Assembly (NCBI RefSeq): GCF_016463975.1 | Contig: NZ_JAEMNX010000005.1 | Coordinates: 124,001 to 188,000 of the forward strand | Reading direction: 5' to 3' | Source of the DNA: Marinomonas transparens | GTDB taxonomy: Bacteria > Pseudomonadota > Gammaproteobacteria > Pseudomonadales > Marinomonadaceae | DNA: 64,000 nt | Shown here: in pieces, positions 56,954-64,000 of the stretch | Position numbering within the stretch: the first letter of the stretch is position 1 | Layout: the number at the start of each line of letters is the position of its first letter | Notes under the pieces: generated by a model | The model's input: the letters and a program-made list of their open reading frames with translations, nothing else | Told to the model about the DNA's origin: nothing | Databases searched by the model: none | Position numbers and translations under genes: made by a program

Positions 56954-57274
56954 CTAATTGTGAAGATACTTTTTAGCACACAACCCAACAAAACTACGCC
57001 CAGAATTTTGTCCGCTAATCCATTCATAAATGGGGAACAATTCAAACAAACCCACTTTAATCAAGGTTGGTACAGCCGCCTCCAATTGCTCCTCAACTTC
57101 CCCACGCTCTCCTGCATTATATAAAGCGATATTACGAAGCATCGTAGCCACTGTCCCTGTTTGTACTTTGCTGCCATCTTTTAGAGTAACAACAGGAAGC
57201 TCCTCTCCCTCGGCCAAAATTTTTTTATTAATTGCACCGAGTTGCTCCGTTTTTTCTGGTGAACCTTCAGACAT
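56954..57274 (-). CDS. Conserved small protein of unknown function
   Basis: 106 residues, soluble, with a charged N-terminus (SEGSPEKTEQLGAINKKILAEGEELPVVTLKDGSKVQTGTVA) and a hydrophobic C-half (VGLFELFPIYEWISGQN). No motif was recognised with certainty. The ATG lies in the sequence GTTATGT, which pairs with ACATAAC at the previous gene's stop, 108 bp away (see the attC-like site). It has a GGAG site upstream and looks like a real gene by its start context. Confidence 0.6.
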   Translation of the reverse strand: MSEGSPEKTEQLGAINKKILAEGEELPVVTLKDGSKVQTGTVATMLRNIALYNAGERGEVEEQLEAAVPTLIKVGLFELFPIYEWISGQNSGRSFVGLCAKKYLHN

Positions 57275-57378
57275 AACTATCTCCTATAAAACCTTTAATT
57301 CAATTCTGAGCCAATTTATTTAGCGAGGAACCAGTAAAAGCCAACTGTTATTTGTCCTGCTTTAACGACCTGTTATGT
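57271..57378 (-). repeat. attC-like 108-bp site between two small genes (candidate)
   Basis: ACATAAC (minus strand, at the membrane-protein stop) and GTTATGT (at the next start codon) are exact complements, 108 bp apart, within attC size. The left half, beginning ACATAACAGGTCGTTAAAG and continuing with GGACAAATAACAGTTGGC, resembles attC sites of marine gammaproteobacterial integrons as I remember them. Internal right-half symmetry is weak, and no integrase is seen, so this is tentative. Confidence 0.3.
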
Positions 57379-57738
57379 GCGTTGATTTGCATACCAAAGT
57401 CCGAAACCAATAATCATAAATAACTCAACAACAACCCACATCCATTGTCTTTGTACTGAGCCATCCAGAGCAATACCCATTAGGCGTGAAATGACAGCTC
57501 CCAATGTTAATGTCATCCCCAATGCGGCAACAGTAAATAAGTAAGGCTTAATTTGATGATGAAACATGAGTAAGATACCTAAGCCAATGAAAAGGCCCCA
57601 GCGAACTCTTCTTTCAATTGCACGAAAGGTATCTTCTGGAATTGGTTTACTAATCACCAGCTCAGGATTATAGGTAAGAATAATCCCCGCTAATATAAGT
57701 ATAAAACCAACTGCTTGTAATAATATTTTATGCTCCAT
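57373..57738 (-). CDS. Small multi-pass membrane protein of unknown function
   Basis: 121 residues with four hydrophobic helices (LLQAVGFILILAGIILTY; GLFIGLGILLMF; YLFTVAALGMTLTLGAVI; WMWVVVELFMIIGFGLWY). It has the look of small DUF4345-like integral membrane proteins, not confirmed. The stop codon is embedded in an attC-like end. The sequence just upstream is a structured repeat (57755-57858). Confidence 0.6.
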   Translation of the reverse strand: MEHKILLQAVGFILILAGIILTYNPELVISKPIPEDTFRAIERRVRWGLFIGLGILLMFHHQIKPYLFTVAALGMTLTLGAVISRLMGIALDGSVQRQWMWVVVELFMIIGFGLWYANQRT

Positions 57739-57754
57739 TCATGCCTCGAAATGC

Positions 57755-57858
57755 ACAGTTTAACAGTGCGCATGAGCGTTTAGACCATGCGCGTATAGGC
57801 ATTTATCCACCGAGTGCTCATTTCTCAAAAAGAGCGCGTTGTGGATTCTTATTCATTG
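57755..57858. repeat. Structured intergenic repeat, copy 1
   Basis: 104 bp between the hydrolase stop and the membrane-protein start, repeated at 60775-60968 with the same ends. It contains the hairpin GCGCATG/CATGCGC (57768-57774, 57786-57792) and a longer hairpin ATCCAC/GTGGAT (57805-57810, 57841-57846) with an inner GCTC/GAGC stem. Two CATG-GCGTTTA-like direct units lie in the left half. Origin and function unknown; see the findings. Confidence 0.75.
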
Positions 57859-57861
57859 CCC

Positions 57862-58794
57862 TTAACCTTTCAATTGCTCATTAAGAAAGTCATTAATACT
57901 ATCTACTGCTTGATCAACATAGTTATCTAAATCGTAAGCTTGTATGTGACAGGCTCCGTTTATTACTTTTATCTGAGACATCCCTTGAGACTTAGCTTCT
58001 ATAAACTGTTCTGTCTGATAACGAGTGGGGGCATTTTCTCCAACAACCCCCAGATAAGGTGTTGTAATAAATGGTGCAAAATTTAACACATTTGACTTTG
58101 CCAGCTCCTCAACTGAAAAGAGAGTTAAATCGCGGCTAAAATTAGGCCAGCAACTTTCGACTCGAGTAAAGAAATAGTCGTAGACATCTTTCATAAACTG
58201 TTCCTCTGATTTGCCATCAAAAGCCGAATATAGAAGGTCACTGCGTATAGCCTCACCAGTTTCAAAGTATTTTTGACGAGCATTATTTGATTGTTCGAAC
58301 ATAGCCTCACGAATTTCATCAGATACCAATGGGTTAAATGCGATGACATCATGCAAATTAAAATAACCACTAACCGATGCAAACGCTTTTATTCTCTTAT
58401 CTCCTATCAATGCTCCGCCGATATATGAAGCGCTAGCACAAATACCTAAAGCGGCAATCTTATTACTGTCAATGTTATTCAGTGATGACAGATAACTCAC
58501 AGCGTTGTGTATATCATCTGTTTTATAAGCAGGGTTTTCATAGCAACGAGGCTGTCCTTCACTTTCTCCAAAAGTTCGATAGTCAAAAGCCAGCACTAAG
58601 AAACCTTTCTTTGAAAGCTTCTCCGCATAAAAACCAGCGGCCTGTTCTTTGACCGCTGCTAAAGGACCTGCTGATACGATTGCTGGATAAGCCTTATTTG
58701 AATCAAAGTTATCTGGACAATATAGGTCTCCTGCAATGCGAGAGCCTGAACTTAAAAACTCTACTCTGTTTTTTCCTGCGGTTAATGTAGTCAT
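57862..58794 (-). CDS. Alpha/beta hydrolase, dienelactone-hydrolase-like
   Basis: 310 residues. The nucleophile is probably Cys in IAALGICASASYIGG (G-x-C-x-S), as in dienelactone hydrolases. Asp/Glu and the His in VINGACHIQAYD complete the triad. DYRTFGESEGQPRCYENP is the oxyanion strand. It could open lactones or esters. It is divergent from an AraC-type regulator across 168 bp, so that regulator probably controls it. Confidence 0.78.
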   Translation of the reverse strand: MTTLTAGKNRVEFLSSGSRIAGDLYCPDNFDSNKAYPAIVSAGPLAAVKEQAAGFYAEKLSKKGFLVLAFDYRTFGESEGQPRCYENPAYKTDDIHNAVSYLSSLNNIDSNKIAALGICASASYIGGALIGDKRIKAFASVSGYFNLHDVIAFNPLVSDEIREAMFEQSNNARQKYFETGEAIRSDLLYSAFDGKSEEQFMKDVYDYFFTRVESCWPNFSRDLTLFSVEELAKSNVLNFAPFITTPYLGVVGENAPTRYQTEQFIEAKSQGMSQIKVINGACHIQAYDLDNYVDQAVDSINDFLNEQLKG

Positions 58795-58962
58795 GATCTA
58801 TCCTCTTGTTGATGCTGTCTGAAACTTATAATAATCAACTGAGTCATAAACAGAACGTACAAAAATGGATATTACTTGCCTATTCCTGCTTTTTATAGAA
58901 AATAAAACCGTAATTACCGCCATATAATTGACTATTAATGCTATTCATGGAAAATCGATCTT

Positions 58963-59868
58963 ATGAAGAACCTCTCAGACGAATATGATCGAATAACCCA
59001 GAGATACCAACTGCATGGCAAGCAAGAGATGGTGGACACTGAAATTCCCGGTGTTAGCTATTTTCATAGCCCAAACTATTCACCTCGAACGGCAGTAGCG
59101 TATGAGCCAGGAATTGCCATTATTGGTACTGGAAAAAAAACGGCTTATTTAGATGATAAGGAGTACCAGTATTATGCAGGACAACACTTATTATTGACCA
59201 TTCCTCTCATCTTGGAATGCGAAACATTCGCAAGCGAAGAAGAACCTCTACAGGGTTTTTTTATTAAGCTGGATTTACCCAGCCTTGGCTCAATGGTTCG
59301 AAGAATATTACACGCATCACCTAACATCTTTACTGAAACAAGTGATTATTTTATCGGTGTAGAACCAATCCCAAATTCCGATGAACTGATAGAAATTCAG
59401 TGTCGACTTTTAGACACTCTCCAGTCACCTTTAGATGCAGAAATAATAGGAAAAAGCATTATAGATGAGTTCATTTATCGGCTTTTACTTCGTCCCGAAG
59501 GAAAAGCTCTTTTTGCACTGGTACAACATACGACACACTTTGGGAATATTGCGAAAACAATCGAACTGACACACAATGACCTAACAAGAAACTATACCGT
59601 TCGCGAACTTGCTGAACATTCAGGTATGAGCATCTCTTCTTTTCATCGCGCCTTTAAACAAGTCACAAACGAGTCACCGCTGCAATACATTAAAAAGATG
59701 AAGTTATTTAAGGCTAAGACTCTTATTATTCATGAGGGGATGAAAATAAGCCTTGCGTCTCAACAAGTTGGCTATGAAAGTGTTTCTCAGTTTAGTAGAG
59801 AATTTAAGCGTTTATTTCATGTACCGCCTAGTCAATCTAATAAAATTAGTTATGCTGAAGTAAATTAA
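58963..59868 (+). CDS. AraC-family transcriptional regulator
   Basis: 301 residues. N-terminal AraC_N-type cupin (residues about 15-165: GIAIIGTGKKTAYLDDKEYQYYAGQHLLLTIPLI) and two C-terminal helix-turn-helix motifs (about 200-295; YTVRELAEHSGMSISSFHRAFKQVTNESPLQYIKKMKL, ISLASQQVGYESVSQFSREFKRLFHVPP). This is the PF06719 type. It is divergent from the alpha/beta hydrolase and probably activates it on an aromatic or lactone signal. Confidence 0.87.
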   Translation: MKNLSDEYDRITQRYQLHGKQEMVDTEIPGVSYFHSPNYSPRTAVAYEPGIAIIGTGKKTAYLDDKEYQYYAGQHLLLTIPLILECETFASEEEPLQGFFIKLDLPSLGSMVRRILHASPNIFTETSDYFIGVEPIPNSDELIEIQCRLLDTLQSPLDAEIIGKSIIDEFIYRLLLRPEGKALFALVQHTTHFGNIAKTIELTHNDLTRNYTVRELAEHSGMSISSFHRAFKQVTNESPLQYIKKMKLFKAKTLIIHEGMKISLASQQVGYESVSQFSREFKRLFHVPPSQSNKISYAEVN

Positions 59869-59931
59869 ATCTTCTAGATCTAAGACAGCTTTAGCCTCAT
59901 AAAGGTTTTACTGGATACGCACATTAAAAAT

Positions 59932-60128
59932 TCTCAGAACACTACGTCATCACCCTAGACCAACTCACCCACCTAGCAGGCGAAGTCGAAAAACGGCAAC
60001 GCATCACAGAACAAACCTGCCAACAGAAGATACAGGAATATCAGAAAGGAGTTTAATTAATTGGGGGTTGGGGAATTAACGGGGCTGAGCGGTTGAATCA
60101 TAAAATCAACGACTCTGGCTCCTTGAAT
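59932..60128 (+). repeat. Partial duplicate of the nucleotidyltransferase-HEPN 3' end and flank
   Basis: Aligns with 61873-62071: the last 40 codons of the NTase-HEPN gene, its stop, a GGGGTTGGGGAA stretch and one or more 30-bp repeats are shared, with scattered substitutions. The copy starts abruptly, so it is a residue of a larger duplication or of an excised paralogous gene. Confidence 0.85.
59934..60056 (+). pseudogene. Remnant of a second nucleotidyltransferase-HEPN gene (3' end only)
   Basis: Forty codons plus TAA in the same frame as the complete gene at 61023. The peptide reads SEHYVITLDQLTHLAGEVEK then RQRITEQTCQQKIQEYQKGV. There is no start, no nucleotidyltransferase domain and no upstream coding sequence, so the gene was deleted or replaced, with only the 3' end left. 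Confidence 0.8.
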
Positions 60129-60186
60129 CGAATCGACGATTCTGAGCGCTTGAATCGTAAAATCAACGACTCTGACGCCTTGAATC
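60093..60186 (+). repeat. Tandem 30-bp repeats (REP-like), three units
   Basis: Units begin with TTGAATC and end in a C-rich triplet: 60093-60122, 60123-60149 (27 bp, diverged) and 60150-60179, then a partial TTGAATC. The conserved middle is AAAATCAACGACTCTG. Unit 2 contains the palindrome GAATCGACGATTC. One more unit follows the NTase-HEPN gene at 62035-62064 with TTGAATC at 62065. Similar words occur near REP-associated transposases in marine gammaproteobacteria in my recollection; none is in this window. Confidence 0.8.
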
Positions 60187-60215
60187 TAGTTCCGTTTAAA
60201 CGCCTTGTTAAATGC

Positions 60216-60749
60216 CTACACCGATTGAAGCGTTTTGTCAGTTATCGTAACTAACTCAGAGATGAATCTAATACACTGGTCTAATTCTTTGCGTTTGATT
60301 AAATCAGGTTTAGTCATATCAACTTGAGATCTATGGACGGCTTCACCTCTTCTTTTTAACCATCTGTCCAATTCTTTTTTGGCAAGCTTATGCTCTAAAT
60401 AGTTACCCCAAACCCAACTTTCAGTGACATCAATACCAAAGAAGTCACTAAATAATAACTTAGTCTTTTGGGAATCAGGATTATGAAACATCTTCAATCT
60501 ATTAGTAAATTCGCGTTCTAAATAATTTCCAATATGGCATCCCTGCAACACACCAAATTTATTAGTGAATAGTTCAGTCGCAATGTCTTCAACATAGGTT
60601 TCCCATGCAGTTAAAGTCATAATCAATGCTGCTCGTTTTAATGCTTCAGGTGGTAATGCATCAGGTTTAGCATTCAATAAGTCATAGCATTCTGCTAGTT
60701 CTTTCGCATCAGAAATTGCGAGTTTAAAATTACTTAAGGATACTGACAT
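60216..60749 (-). CDS. HEPN-fold protein, putative RNase (MAE_28990/RiboL-PSP type)
   Basis: 177 residues, all-helical. ALIMTLTAWETYVEDIATELF is the N-terminal helix pattern of MAE_28990-like or RiboL-PSP HEPN proteins. RRGEAVHRS supplies an R-x4-H-type motif, the signature of HEPN ribonucleases that act in toxin-antitoxin and phage defence. No partner antitoxin is adjacent on the same strand. The ribosome-binding site lies in a 13-bp palindrome. Activity and target are inferred. Confidence 0.72.
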   Translation of the reverse strand: MSVSLSNFKLAISDAKELAECYDLLNAKPDALPPEALKRAALIMTLTAWETYVEDIATELFTNKFGVLQGCHIGNYLEREFTNRLKMFHNPDSQKTKLLFSDFFGIDVTESWVWGNYLEHKLAKKELDRWLKRRGEAVHRSQVDMTKPDLIKRKELDQCIRFISELVTITDKTLQSV

Positions 60750-60753
60750 TTAT

Positions 60754-60766
60754 ATGGAGCCTCCAT
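60754..60766 (-). promoter_or_regulatory. Palindrome covering the ribosome-binding site of the HEPN gene
   Basis: ATGGAG, C, CTCCAT: perfect 6-bp arms, 13 bp in total, 5 bp before the HEPN start codon. On the minus strand it contains GGAG of the ribosome-binding site. It could form a hairpin that hides the site, or be an autoregulatory operator. Confidence 0.5.
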
Positions 60767-60774
60767 GGCATTTA

Positions 60775-60968
60775 ACAGTTTAATAGTGCGCATGCGTGTT
60801 TAGACAATTTCCAGAACTTCAAAATAACCTTATAAACAATTGAATAATAAACGTTTTATAAAGCTATTCACAAAGCTAGGAACTGGAAAAACGAGCATGT
60901 GCGTTTACACATTTATCCACCAAGTGCTCATTTCTCAAAAAGAGCCCGTTGTGAATGCTTATTCATTG
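60775..60968. repeat. Structured intergenic repeat, copy 2, interrupted by an insertion
   Basis: Both ends match copy 1 (57755-57858). Between the two CATG-GCGTTTA-like half-units lies about 90 bp of extra DNA bounded by TTTCCAG (60808-60814) and CTGGAAA (60883-60889), a 7-bp inverted pair. The right hairpin (60915-60920 with 60951-60956) keeps pairing through a U-G change, which suggests structural constraint. It lies between divergent HEPN and NTase-HEPN genes. Confidence 0.7.
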
Positions 60969-61022
60969 ATACTAAAACGCTTTTGGCTTTTTTCCAAACG
61001 GGGGCTGTAGTAGCATGAACAT

Positions 61023-61997
61023 ATGAAGAAGTTACTCGATTACCTACCTAATAAAGAGGCAGTTAGTGAGGGGGAAGACAGGGCGGATATGACACAGTCG
61101 CCAAGGCTTCAAACCTTTCCTAAGCCTTTGTCTGAGCGGAAGCTGGAAGACATTGAGACCATCGCGACGACGATACGCGATGTGCTGGATGATTTTATGC
61201 TAGATCGCTCTGGTAAGAAGAGTAAATACCGGATTAACAAGATCATCTTATTCGGCAGCCACGCCAAGGGCACATGGGTAAACGACCCCGCCAACGGCTA
61301 CGTGAGCGACTACGATATACTGGTCATCGTCAACCAAATCGCCCTAGTGGAAGAATACGAAATTTGGCAAGCGGTAGAAGACAAGGTAAAACGCAAAGTT
61401 AAAGCGCCGCTGGGTTTGCTTGTCCACACCCAGAAAGATGTCAGTGACATGCTGCACCAAGGGCACTACTTCTTCAAAGACATACGCGAAGAAGGCATCG
61501 AACTGTTCAGCGCGAATGGCAAAGAACTCCCCCTAGCCAATCATATCCCTCAAGAAGAACAAGTCGAAATCGCCAATAAACACTTTAAGATTTGGTTTGA
61601 AAGCTCTACTCGATTTTTAACATTATCCCAAGATTCATTTAAGAGGGAATGGTTAAATGAAACAGCTTTCCTATTACACCAAGCTAGTGAACACTTCTTC
61701 TGTTGCACCCTACTCGTATGCACCAACTACATGCCCAAAACCCACAACCTCGAACACCTACGTTCACTCTGCGCTCAACAGAATCCAGAATTTGCACTGC
61801 TTTTCCCCGCCGACACCAAAGAAAAACGTCGCAGCTTCCAACGCCTAAAAAACGCCTACGTCGATGGCCGCTACTCAGAACACTACGTCATAACCCTAGA
61901 CGAACTCAACTACCTCGCCAGCGAAGTCGAAACACTACAACGCATCACAGAACAAACCTGCCAGCAGAAGATACAGGAATATCAGAACGGAGTTTAA
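61023..61997 (+). CDS. Nucleotidyltransferase and HEPN domain protein
   Basis: 324 residues. A pol-beta-type nucleotidyltransferase domain (about 60-170) has the motif GSHAKGTW ... SDYDILVI (G-S-x-n-D-x-D). The HEPN domain (about 190-310) contains LLHQASEHFFCCTLL, MPKTHNLEHL and KNAYVDGRYSEHY. Fused MNT-HEPN proteins combine a nuclease-like toxin with its AMP-adding neutraliser, or act as stand-alone regulators. No strong ribosome-binding site; ATGs at 61015 and 61089 are alternatives. Codon use is more GC-rich in the 61.3-62.0 kb stretch, hinting at transfer. Confidence 0.82.
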   Translation: MKKLLDYLPNKEAVSEGEDRADMTQSPRLQTFPKPLSERKLEDIETIATTIRDVLDDFMLDRSGKKSKYRINKIILFGSHAKGTWVNDPANGYVSDYDILVIVNQIALVEEYEIWQAVEDKVKRKVKAPLGLLVHTQKDVSDMLHQGHYFFKDIREEGIELFSANGKELPLANHIPQEEQVEIANKHFKIWFESSTRFLTLSQDSFKREWLNETAFLLHQASEHFFCCTLLVCTNYMPKTHNLEHLRSLCAQQNPEFALLFPADTKEKRRSFQRLKNAYVDGRYSEHYVITLDELNYLASEVETLQRITEQTCQQKIQEYQNGV

Positions 61998-62071
61998 TAC
62001 ATTGGGGGGTTGGGGAATCGACGGGGCTGAGCGATTGAATCGTAAAATCAACGACTCTGCCCCCTTGAATC
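61873..62071 (+). repeat. 3' end and flank of NTase-HEPN gene, source copy of the duplication
   Basis: Includes the gene's last 40 codons, the TAA at 61995-61997, the GGGGGGTTGGGGAATCG flank and one 30-bp REP-like unit (62035-62064). Homologous to 59932-60128, the two lying about 1.9 kb apart on the same strand. Recombination between them would delete the intact NTase-HEPN gene and the oppositely oriented HEPN gene together. Confidence 0.85.
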
Positions 62072-62098
62072 AATTATTAAATCGCAATTATTCGTAAG

Positions 62099-64000
62099 CT
62101 AGAACGGCATGTCGTCATCAAAATCTGGAGCTTCCTCGGCCTCAGCATTAGTTTCAGCCACTGGTTGATGAGCGAATACCGGCGGTTTTTTTAGTGCTCT
62201 ATAACACGCCAAAAATTCATCTCGATCATTTACCTTCATCAAAACAGGATTCTCACAACTTGATCCCCGCCCAAAAAATACCGCATGCCGCTCCCTTACA
62301 GAGGACAATGATTGCGCGTAATCTTTACCGATATAGTTCCCTAGAAAATCCTTTCCTGTATCGTCGAAGGTACGCATCGCGAATATTGTGTTGCATTGAT
62401 TAAGGATGGTTTTAGTAACATTAGCTGTTCGCTGTGTGATCAATAGGCAGCCCAGTCCGTACTTTCTACCTTGAAGAATTGCTCTAGCTGTACCACTCGT
62501 CGCATGCTTGTCACCATCAGCCACCACTGAGTTCCACTCCGGAACAAGTGAGTGGGCTTCTTCATAAACAAGGCAGGCCCTAGCCTGATCTGACATCTGG
62601 GAAGATAAGATGTCAAGTACAGTTTCAGAAACAATTTGAGTGATTTCGACAGGAGTTACGCTGAAGAGCGCTGCTCCACGCTGCCATTGACCTTCCGAAT
62701 GATAGCTACCCGGCGCTCGATCTTGACGAGTTGCAACGAATTCAGCTGGATTATATATTTTCAGAAGATGACCAGCAGTATTGTTGATGAAATCATTTAG
62801 ATCTTCATAAAAAGCTTGTTTCAGATGAGGCAAACTGCCGCCTTTTTCAGGGCTTTCCTGCCACACATCCCTATCTTTATCAGTAGCTGTGCGTAACTTA
62901 AATAGACAAGCTTCTTCGTATCGGGCGTTATAGTAATCAGATAGTTCTGTCGAGTATTGATTGGTTAGATCCAAGCATACTACTTTGATCCCTTCAGCCA
63001 TCATTCTTTCTAATAACTCGATGGCTAGCATCGATTTCCCAACACCAAGAATTCCCAGTATCGCTGTATTGTGCGTTACTAGATGATTTATGTTTCCAAT
63101 TTTGACTTGGTAGTTGCTGTCAGGAAAGTGACCGATTGTATCAGGTTCAATATGGTAGGCATCCTGATGCTCAAGAAATACAGGGCTATTGATATTAGGC
63201 AACCAATTGAATTGATAAAATTTCTTTCGCTGTTCGTCCCAAACGCCAATTTGTTGCGCTTGGGCCCTGAGATACCCATATGTGTTCTTTTGATGGACTA
63301 CTTCCTCCTTGGTTAATCCCCCAACAATTTGATAAAGAACCTTTTCATTTTGTACTCTGACAGCAACTAAACGCCCCTCCTTGAGGTCAGAATTATCCAC
63401 AACTTCAAAATACAACCTCTCTATAGAGCTATCGGGCGCGACAATTCCAACCACTCGTTGACTCTGAGCTAAATCAATATTCTCTGAAACACATATTTTT
63501 TCTAAATAGCTACCCTCTATTTGTGCAACTGAATCGCTTGGCACGAGGTGTTCAAGTTCTTCAAATCGACCCGAATCAAGAGTTGCTAACTCAACGGCTC
63601 GTGTCAGTATGCCATTTTCCCTACCAACAAAATCAAGGGTAATAGCAAGCTTAGACTTAGAGTGTTTGTCTTTTATATAAACTATGGATTTTAACGGAAT
63701 GTCATCGTCTTTAATTTGGCGGATAAGAATAATGTTCGGCTGCTGATAAGCGGCTACTTCTGCATAGCTAGTAATTTTACCCCTTGCCTTCGCTGATTTA
63801 CGAATTCTATTGAATGTTCTAACTATTACATCACCAGCGGACATCGAAACCGTAAGCAACATCGCTATCGCTATGAGTATTAGCTCATTTGGCTTATCAA
63901 TGTGATAGGAATACATCGCAAAAATTATAATAGGGGTGTAAATAACCTGAGGTTTAGCAATGACTTCTAAAAATATACGAATTTTATTGGATATATCTTG
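62099..64000 (-). CDS. HerA/DUF87-type ATPase, 5' end beyond the window
   Basis: At least 633 residues; the frame stays open through the right edge, so the true start is outside. The first visible part has two hydrophobic segments (about VIYTPIIIFAMY and LILIAIAMLLTVS), so it is probably membrane anchored. A barrel-like region (about 70-270) is followed by the RecA-type ATPase: Walker A GILGVGKSMLAIE, Walker B CLVYEEAHSLVP, then a sensor region (LQGRKYGLGCLLITQRTANV). HerA-like ATPases pair with nucleases (NurA, SIR2, DUF4297) in defence systems. The partner is not visible. An ATG at 63916 cannot be excluded as the start. Confidence 0.8.
   Translation of the reverse strand, partial: QDISNKIRIFLEVIAKPQVIYTPIIIFAMYSYHIDKPNELILIAIAMLLTVSMSAGDVIVRTFNRIRKSAKARGKITSYAEVAAYQQPNIILIRQIKDDDIPLKSIVYIKDKHSKSKLAITLDFVGRENGILTRAVELATLDSGRFEELEHLVPSDSVAQIEGSYLEKICVSENIDLAQSQRVVGIVAPDSSIERLYFEVVDNSDLKEGRLVAVRVQNEKVLYQIVGGLTKEEVVHQKNTYGYLRAQAQQIGVWDEQRKKFYQFNWLPNINSPVFLEHQDAYHIEPDTIGHFPDSNYQVKIGNINHLVTHNTAILGILGVGKSMLAIELLERMMAEGIKVVCLDLTNQYSTELSDYYNARYEEACLFKLRTATDKDRDVWQESPEKGGSLPHLKQAFYEDLNDFINNTAGHLLKIYNPAEFVATRQDRAPGSYHSEGQWQRGAALFSVTPVEITQIVSETVLDILSSQMSDQARACLVYEEAHSLVPEWNSVVADGDKHATSGTARAILQGRKYGLGCLLITQRTANVTKTILNQCNTIFAMRTFDDTGKDFLGNYIGKDYAQSLSSVRERHAVFFGRGSSCENPVLMKVNDRDEFLACYRALKKPPVFAHQPVAETNAEAEEAPDFDDDMPF

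Noticed and set aside
57755-57858. Repeat copy 1 as an integron attC site
   Set aside because: A GTTAAAC end is present, but no complementary partner lies at the other end, and the second copy sits between divergent genes with an insertion, so it is listed as an unclassified repeat.

Overview
The window looks like chromosomal DNA of a marine, moderately AT-rich gammaproteobacterium, most likely an Oceanospirillales member of the Marinomonas type. This is inferred from gene content (TRAP transporters, many GNAT, LysE and RND genes, a bacterial delta-class carbonic anhydrase, a fadBA/etfBA layout) and not from a marker gene. No rRNA, tRNA, CRISPR array, complete insertion sequence or transposase was recognised.

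Layout. 1-1.4 kb: tail of a 2OG-Fe(II) dioxygenase gene and a cysteine-desulfurase-like PLP enzyme. 1.5-4.5 kb: two tandem paralogous response regulators with C-terminal TPR-like regions. 4.5-10.5 kb: srkA-like kinase and RecQ-type helicase, then on the minus strand a VOC protein, GIY-YIG protein, MFS and LysE transporters and a DUF1127 protein. 10.5-12.2 kb: a MocR-type regulator, divergent from DUF1127-lysE across a cluster of operator-like repeats. 12.3-18.3 kb: a tripartite RND efflux operon. 18.3-22.1 kb: small enzymes, a COG0523 GTPase under a 37-bp palindromic Zur box, and a secreted delta-class carbonic anhydrase. 22.4-24.6 kb: Lrp regulator plus class-V aminotransferase. 24.9-27.6 kb: a periplasmic amino-acid-binding protein paired with a membrane diguanylate cyclase. 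27.7-35 kb: a sugar-acid/rhamnoside locus (GH78 rhamnosidase, FCD regulator, DapA-family aldolase, TRAP transporter). 36-46.9 kb: a fatty-acid beta-oxidation cluster, all on the minus strand (acyl-CoA dehydrogenase, SCP2 protein, FadD, DUF2889, crotonase, EtfBA, FadBA). 47.2-48.5 kb: a soluble double-PAS chemoreceptor behind a perfect PHO box. 48.9-55.1 kb: a His-rich COG0523 protein and housekeeping or transport genes. 55.2-56.2 kb: SoxR with a soxS-like promoter pointing at a VOC gene. 56.2-64 kb: an accessory region of small unknown genes, structured repeats, HEPN and nucleotidyltransferase-HEPN genes, a duplicated gene remnant with 30-bp tandem repeats, and a HerA-type ATPase whose 5' end runs off the window.

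How the parts work together. The beta-oxidation cluster encodes activation (FadD), the first dehydrogenation with its electron acceptor (acyl-CoA dehydrogenase, EtfAB) and the FadBA steps. The TRAP, aldolase and rhamnosidase genes form a small catabolic module around a divergent promoter. Several genes carry recognisable operators (Zur, SoxR, PhoB and MocR types, perhaps Fur), so regulation is unusually readable here. The last 4-8 kb is the best place to look for an undescribed system: the HEPN/nucleotidyltransferase/HerA set resembles a defence island whose remainder lies beyond the right edge.
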